The notes under the pieces were generated by a model that had not been told where the DNA came from, ran no database searches, and saw only the letters and a program-made list of their open reading frames with translations. From CAYTRP01 sp964625145 (lineage in GTDB: Bacteria > Sumerlaeota > Sumerlaeia > SLMS01 > JAHLLQ01), in contig CAZVAQ010000126.1 in the NCBI GenBank assembly GCA_964625145.1, forward strand, positions 1 through 10,221: a DNA stretch of 10,221 bases, read 5' to 3'. The position numbers were made by a program, and so were the translations under genes. Positions 7,160 to 10,221 of the stretch are shown here, piece by piece (the first letter of the stretch is position 1; each line of letters starts with the position of its first letter).

Positions 7160-8118
7160 GCCGCCACCTCCAACCGCCGCAGCACCCGCAACCGCGCGCT
7201 GCGCGCCCGCGGATTGGCGGCGACTTCCTCGTCCGACGGCTTGATCGCTCCGCGGCTTTCCACCTCGAACCGCAAACCCGCGCGCGTGGTGGCCTCGTAC
7301 AGGTTCCCCGGATCCGGCCGCGGCGAGCCCGCTTCGTCAAACAAGCGCTTGGTGATGCGGTCTTCCTTCGAATGATACGACAGCACGCACAACACACCGC
7401 CGGGATTCAGGCTCTCCATCGACGCGCGCAGTCCGCGCTCCACGCTCCCCAACTCGTCGTTGGCCACGATGCGCAGCGCCTGGAACGTGCGCGTGGCGGG
7501 ATGAATACGGCCGCCGCGCTCCTTGGCCGGATAGGCCGCCTCCACCACCTGCGCCAGTTGATGCGTTGTCTCGAAGGGCCGCTGCGCGCGGGCCTCCACG
7601 ATGCGGCGCGCGATGCGCCGCGCGTGGCGCTCGTCGCTCAGCTCATGGATCCAGCGGGCCAGATCCTCCTCCGAAGCCGTGTTCACCAGCTCGGCAACGG
7701 TCGGCGTCCCGGTTTCCTCGCGATTGAAACGGCCATCCAGGGGACCATCATGCGTGAAGGAAAAACCACGATCCGCCAAGTCCAGATGCAAGCTGTTCAC
7801 GCCCAGGTCCAGGATCATGCCGTCCACCCCCGGTATTCCATGTCGGGCAAGGACGGCGGGCAGATCTTCGTAACGGCAGGCTTCGAGCTCGATCCGGGTG
7901 TCCCCCCAGGGACCGGCGGCGTCCACACGCTGGCGGGCACGTCCCAGCATCTCCGGATCACGGTCGAGCCCGATGAAAGTGCCCCGTCCGGCAAGATGCC
8001 GCAGAACAGCGAGTCCATGTCCGGCAGTGCCGAGGGTCCCGTCGCACAGGACGACGTCTCCACCGGGCAAACGCCCGAGGATCTCGCGGACCATGACCGG
8101 TTCGTGGTGCTGCGGCAC
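7156..8118 (-). CDS. rsmH: 16S rRNA (cytosine(1402)-N(4))-methyltransferase (RsmH/MraW)
   Basis: RsmH uses S-adenosylmethionine to methylate N4 of C1402 in the ribosomal P site, and is almost always the second gene of the dcw cluster. The 320-residue length is normal. Motifs in order are HEPVMVREIL near the N-terminus, CDGTLGTAGH and GLDRDPEML (SAM-binding region), DLGVNSLHLD, RGFSFTHDGPLDGRF, ALRIVANDEL, LSYHSKEDRITK, and RARSARLR at the C-terminus. Several normally strict positions differ: TAGH for GGGH, NSLH for SSxQ, and DGRF for DMRM. The enzyme looks functional but divergent. The start is GTG at 8118, with AGGAG at 8130-8134, eleven bases upstream; this spacing is long but workable. A nearby ATG in another frame does not extend the protein. 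It follows mraZ after 40 bases. Confidence 0.97.
   Translation of the reverse strand: MPQHHEPVMVREILGRLPGGDVVLCDGTLGTAGHGLAVLRHLAGRGTFIGLDRDPEMLGRARQRVDAAGPWGDTRIELEACRYEDLPAVLARHGIPGVDGMILDLGVNSLHLDLADRGFSFTHDGPLDGRFNREETGTPTVAELVNTASEEDLARWIHELSDERHARRIARRIVEARAQRPFETTHQLAQVVEAAYPAKERGGRIHPATRTFQALRIVANDELGSVERGLRASMESLNPGGVLCVLSYHSKEDRITKRLFDEAGSPRPDPGNLYEATTRAGLRFEVESRGAIKPSDEEVAANPRARSARLRVLRRLEVAA
7166..7171 (-). promoter_or_regulatory. Ribosome binding site of ftsL
   Basis: GGAGGT on the minus strand lies six bases before the ftsL ATG, inside the end of rsmH. It supports the start at 7159 and translational coupling with rsmH. Confidence 0.8.
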
Positions 8119-8158
8119 TGTTCGCCATTCTCCTGGGTGCGTGGGCGCGATTCCATCA

Positions 8159-8617
8159 TCAGTCCATCAACTCCGACATCGTCTGGCGGAAGCGGGTGAG
8201 TTCCCGCTCGTAATCGGCCATGTTCACCAGCTCCAGATGGTCGTAGGACCCCTGGACCACGATCTCGCCCGACAGCTTATATTGGCGCGCCAGCAGGCTG
8301 GGGACGCGGATGCGGTTCTGCTTGTCGAGCTGCTGCAAGTCCTGGCTCTCGACGATCTGCTTGCGGATCTTCGTCCACCGCAGCGTGGGCGTGGCCTCGG
8401 ACTTCTCCCGCTCGATGCGACGGTTGACTTCGTCCAGCATCGCGGCGTATCCCGAGCGTGTGAAAACGCACACATTCGGGCTCAGCCCCAGACCCACGAT
8501 GATCTCCTCCGGCCGGCTCCCCTCCTGGGCCGTCAGGGCCTCGAGCAGGCGTGCGGGGATCGCGACGCGGCCGCGCTCATCCACCTTGACTTCGTATGTG
8601 CCGGAGAGCGTTTCCAT
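8159..8617 (-). CDS. mraZ: Transcriptional regulator MraZ
   Basis: MraZ is a DNA-binding protein with two SpoVT/AbrB-like swapped-hairpin domains. It binds repeats ahead of its own gene and controls the dcw cluster. Starting at the ATG at 8617, the product has 152 residues, the family's normal size. The first domain reads GTYEVKVDERGRVAIPARLL from about residue 6. The second has LDKQNRIRVPSLLARQY around 97-113. The frame stays open upstream to an ATG at 8644 and a TTG at 8695. I prefer 8617 because the family normally starts a few residues before the first domain, and because upstream starts would place the putative MraZ operator inside the coding region. None of the starts has a good Shine-Dalgarno sequence at normal spacing, so the 8644 start remains possible. 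Confidence 0.95.
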   Translation of the reverse strand: METLSGTYEVKVDERGRVAIPARLLEALTAQEGSRPEEIIVGLGLSPNVCVFTRSGYAAMLDEVNRRIEREKSEATPTLRWTKIRKQIVESQDLQQLDKQNRIRVPSLLARQYKLSGEIVVQGSYDHLELVNMADYERELTRFRQTMSELMD

Positions 8618-8638
8618 GGGCGGCGGTACTGCTGATTC

Positions 8639-8683
8639 TCCCATTCGGGGCCCGATGCCCCCACAAATTTCCCACTTTCCCCA
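8639..8683 (-). promoter_or_regulatory. Putative MraZ operator: direct TGGGR repeats
   Basis: On the minus strand TGGGG (8679-8683), TGGGA (8670-8674), TGGGG (8659-8663) and TGGGA (8639-8643) occur in direct orientation with steps of 9, 11 and 20 bases, close to helical turns. MraZ from Escherichia coli is known to bind TGGGN direct repeats with 5-base spacers just upstream of mraZ, and mollicute MraZ binds AAAGTG-type repeats; AAAGTGGGA is present here. The repeats lie 22-66 bases before the chosen mraZ start. An 11-base palindrome (TCGGG-G-CCCGA, 8645-8655) sits where a box would fall in the 20-base step. Binding itself is inferred. Confidence 0.65.
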
Positions 8684-8727
8684 CGACTTGGGCAAGAAGT
8701 GCCTAGAGAGGTTCAGAACGTCAAGCG

Positions 8728-8756
8728 AATATACATGCCCAAATTGGGCATTTTAA
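8728..8756 (-). promoter_or_regulatory. Candidate sigma-70 promoter with palindromic spacer, upstream of mraZ
   Basis: The minus strand has TTAAAA (8751-8756) as a -35 candidate and TATATT (8728-8733) as a -10, separated by 17 bases. The spacer is almost exactly a perfect inverted repeat, ATGCCCAA-A-TTGGGCAT (8735-8751). Its outermost base overlaps the -35 element. Predicted transcription would begin near 8721, leaving the TGGGR repeats in the leader. The palindrome in the spacer suggests an operator. The half-site TTGGGCA recurs at 8688-8694. Confidence 0.45.
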
Positions 8757-8782
8757 GGCGTGTACGCCCCACCTCGCTCGAT

Positions 8783-8811
8783 ACAATATCTTGCGTTGGG
8801 GTACTTACCAA
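8783..8811 (-). promoter_or_regulatory. Second candidate promoter upstream of mraZ
   Basis: TTGGTA (8806-8811) and TATTGT (8783-8788) on the minus strand are separated by exactly 17 bases. Each matches four of six consensus positions. It lies about 55 bases upstream of the other candidate and points toward mraZ. In AT-richer sequence such matches arise by chance, so confidence is low. Confidence 0.3.
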
Positions 8812-8836
8812 ACTACAATAGAATGTTTATTCAAGG

Positions 8837-8889
8837 AATATCAGATCATTCCACCGGAAGCTGTGGAAAACTCATAGATTGCTGATATT
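8837..8889. promoter_or_regulatory. 8-base inverted repeat flanking a DnaA-box-like site
   Basis: AATATCAG (8837-8844) and CTGATATT (8882-8889) are exact reverse complements, 37 bases apart. Between them the minus strand reads TTTTCCACA (8862-8870), which fits the DnaA box consensus TTWTNCACA. It is a single box with no cluster of further boxes, so this is not an origin. A regulatory role upstream of the dcw cluster is inference. Confidence 0.3.
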
Positions 8890-9121
8890 ACATCGTTTAC
8901 GCACATACAAGGCACTTTTTTCGGGATTTTTCGCGACTCACCCGTGATTCCCGAATCCGAAGGAAAATCGGGCAATGCGCGCGATAGATCCCGAGAGCAT
9001 CCAAATCCCCCCAAAGTAGCATGGCCATCTTGCTCGCCAGGCCCTGGCCGGGCGAATACTGGGCCATGCCGCTTCTCGGGGGGCCTTGGACCTTCAGGAT
9101 GTAGCTAGGAGGCTGGCTGGT

Positions 9122-9172
9122 CTGGGGCACGGATGCCCCAGCTACTTCGTGAGGCGGTTCGCATCGCGCGAA
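9122..9172 (-). other. Two hairpins downstream of metX (possible transcript end or intergenic repeat)
   Basis: CTGGGGCA-CGGA-TGCCCCAG (9122-9141) is a perfect 8-base-pair stem with a 4-base loop. A second stem, TTCGC-ATCGC-GCGAA, lies at 9158-9172. They occur 45-95 bases after the metX stop on the minus strand. No T-run follows either stem, so neither is a classical intrinsic terminator. They may protect the 3' end of the mRNA or belong to a dispersed intergenic repeat family. Confidence 0.4.
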
Positions 9173-9216
9173 TCACCCATCCCAACGTCTCCGCAGGGCA
9201 GCTCTAGCCGGCGCGC

Positions 9217-10221
9217 CTAGCTCGAAAGGTTAAACCGGATCTGCGGGGCGTAAAGGTCCGGCTCCAGCAGGAACGAGTCGTGCCCCTTGTCGCTGTGCAC
9301 CGTGATGTATTGGTGCTCTATGCCGTTGGCCTTCAGGGCCTCGGCGATCTCGGCCTGCTCGTCGGGGTAGAAACACGCGTCGGACGAGATGGTGAACAGC
9401 AGCCACTTCTGCCCCCGGCACCCGGCAAAGGCCGCCTTCACGTCCCCCCCCGCCACCTGCCCGGGCAGGTCGTAGGATTGCCACATGTTGATGATCCGCA
9501 GGTAGCTGTTCGCGTCGAACCGCTGGACGAAGCTCTTCCCCTTGTGCAACAGGTAGCTCTCGATCCGGTGCTCCAGCAGGTACCCGGCCAGCAGGTCGTC
9601 CGGCTGGATGATCACGTTGCGGGCGCGCTGCTCCATGTACTCCAGCGAGATGTACGTCTTGTGGCTGATGATGCGCGCCAAGGCCAACCCGCGCCACGGC
9701 GGCTCGTAGCCGTAATAGTCACCGCCGCGAAAGTTGCGGTCCTCGGCGATGGCGAAGATCTGCTCGAAATTCAACGCCTTTGCCAACACCGTCGCCCGCA
9801 GCCCGCTGGCGATCGGAATCACGCAGTGCACCCGGTCGGGATACCGCACCGCGAAGTCCATGACGTTGAACCCGCCCATCGACCCCCCGACCACGGCGTG
9901 CAGCCGCTGGATCCCGAAGTGATCGACCACCCGCAACTGCATGTCCACATTATCGGAAACCGACGGGAAGGGAAACGCGCGCCCGTACGGCCTCGACGTC
10001 CCCGGGATCAGGCTCGCCGGCCCCGTCGAACCGTAACACCCCCCCAGATAGTTGCAGCAGATGATGAAGAACCGGTCCGTATCCAACGCCTTCCCCGGCC
10101 CGATGAACCCGTCCCACCACCCCGTGTGATTCTCCTCCGTCCAATACCCCGTCCCCGGCCCCACCGGATCATACCCAGCCGCATGCTGGCTCCCCGACAA
10201 GGCATGGAACACCAGGATGGC
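9217..10221 (-). CDS. metX: Homoserine O-acetyltransferase family protein (MetX), 5' end missing
   Basis: MetX is a cytoplasmic alpha/beta-hydrolase-fold enzyme that acylates homoserine from acetyl-CoA in methionine synthesis; some members use succinyl-CoA. The visible 334 codons begin AILVFHALSGSQH, an early conserved block, so perhaps 40-50 N-terminal residues lie outside the window. Counted from the first visible residue, the family features are NYLGGCYGSTGP (about 57-68), the nucleophile elbow GGSMGG with S114, D281 in SSDACFYPDEQ, and H314 in KGHDSFL, giving a complete Ser-Asp-His triad. The usual block reads GGCKGSTGP or GGCQGTTGP; tyrosine here is less common. The reading frame stays open to the window edge. 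The gene is 600 bases upstream of mraZ and is probably a separate transcription unit. The acyl donor cannot be decided from what is visible. Confidence 0.93.
   Translation of the reverse strand, partial: AILVFHALSGSQHAAGYDPVGPGTGYWTEENHTGWWDGFIGPGKALDTDRFFIICCNYLGGCYGSTGPASLIPGTSRPYGRAFPFPSVSDNVDMQLRVVDHFGIQRLHAVVGGSMGGFNVMDFAVRYPDRVHCVIPIASGLRATVLAKALNFEQIFAIAEDRNFRGGDYYGYEPPWRGLALARIISHKTYISLEYMEQRARNVIIQPDDLLAGYLLEHRIESYLLHKGKSFVQRFDANSYLRIINMWQSYDLPGQVAGGDVKAAFAGCRGQKWLLFTISSDACFYPDEQAEIAEALKANGIEHQYITVHSDKGHDSFLLEPDLYAPQIRFNLSS

Larger units (their letters stand above)
8812..9216. other. metX-mraZ intergenic region, no supported gene
   Basis: About 400 bases between the metX stop and the mraZ promoter region. 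The part from 8812 to about 8940 is AT-richer and has two A-tracts on the minus strand (8916-8921 and 8927-8931) one helical turn apart. The part from about 8960 to 9150 is GC-rich and holds short palindromes such as GCCAGG-C-CCTGGC (9036-9048). A 77-codon open frame on the minus strand (8897-9130) has no recognisable family and no evident ribosome binding site, so I do not call it. Two hairpins near 9122-9172 lie just after metX. Confidence 0.6.

Noticed and set aside
4313..7375. Plus-strand open frame of 1020 codons opposite ftsI, ftsL and part of rsmH
   Set aside because: Same reason: low-complexity Arg/His-rich translation opposite real genes, crossing a gene-free repeat region.
6139..8199. 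Plus-strand open frame of 686 codons with a proline-rich stretch
   Set aside because: Antisense to ftsI, ftsL and rsmH; the proline-rich part is the mirror of Gly/Ala/Glu/Arg codons in ftsL and no family is recognisable.
8618..8695. Extended N-terminus for MraZ from a TTG at 8695 or ATG at 8644
   Set aside because: The extension is not family-like and would cover the TGGGR repeats; 8617 gives the normal length. The 8644 start is not fully excluded.
8837..8889. Replication origin suggested by a DnaA-box-like site in AT-richer DNA
   Set aside because: Only one box is visible and there is no dnaA, dnaN or gidA-type neighbourhood.
8941..8971. Terminator-like inverted repeat CCCGA...TCGGG near 8950-8971
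   Set aside because: Short stem, long loop and no T-run on either strand.
8897..9130. Minus-strand open frame of 77 codons between metX and mraZ
   Set aside because: Starts inside a hairpin, shows no family, and no clear Shine-Dalgarno sequence; more likely a chance frame in intergenic DNA.

Overview
This window is a GC-rich bacterial division and cell wall (dcw) cluster, transcribed entirely on the minus strand. Read from right to left, the order is metX (5' end cut off by the window edge), a regulatory intergenic region of about 600 bases, then mraZ, rsmH, ftsL, ftsI, murE, murF and mraY. The window ends just past mraY, where murD would usually follow. Every gene in the cluster is recognisable from family motifs and all appear intact.

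The genes act in two linked processes. MurE, MurF and MraY carry out consecutive steps of peptidoglycan precursor synthesis: addition of the third residue, addition of D-Ala-D-Ala, and transfer to the lipid carrier. FtsI and FtsL belong to the septal synthase machinery. MraZ is the usual autoregulator at the head of such clusters, and RsmH methylates 16S rRNA. MurE carries the DNPR signature of meso-diaminopimelate ligases, so the wall is predicted to be of the DAP type. FtsI ends in a single PASTA domain. MetX supplies O-acylhomoserine for methionine synthesis and is probably a separate transcription unit.

Three junctions (rsmH/ftsL, ftsI/murE, murF/mraY) are 4-base stop/start overlaps with a good Shine-Dalgarno sequence, which indicates translational coupling. 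Two junctions are not coupled, and both hold simple-sequence repeats. The ftsL-ftsI gap (357 bases) has a GGGAAC hexamer array inside a 251-base segment bounded by 19-base inverted repeats. The murE-murF gap (90 bases) has a heptamer array of TTCATCC/TTTATCC, and the same heptamer recurs just after mraY at the left edge.

The region upstream of mraZ is AT-richer than the rest. It holds direct TGGGR repeats typical of MraZ operators, two candidate promoters (one with a perfect palindrome in its -35/-10 spacer), and a DnaA-box-like site between short inverted repeats.

The organism cannot be named from this sequence. A DAP-type wall, strong GC bias, a divergent ftsL, a PASTA-bearing FtsI and heptamer intergenic repeats would fit a poorly sampled phylum, but this is inference only. 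I see no clear evidence of a wholly new system. The unusual content is in the non-coding parts.
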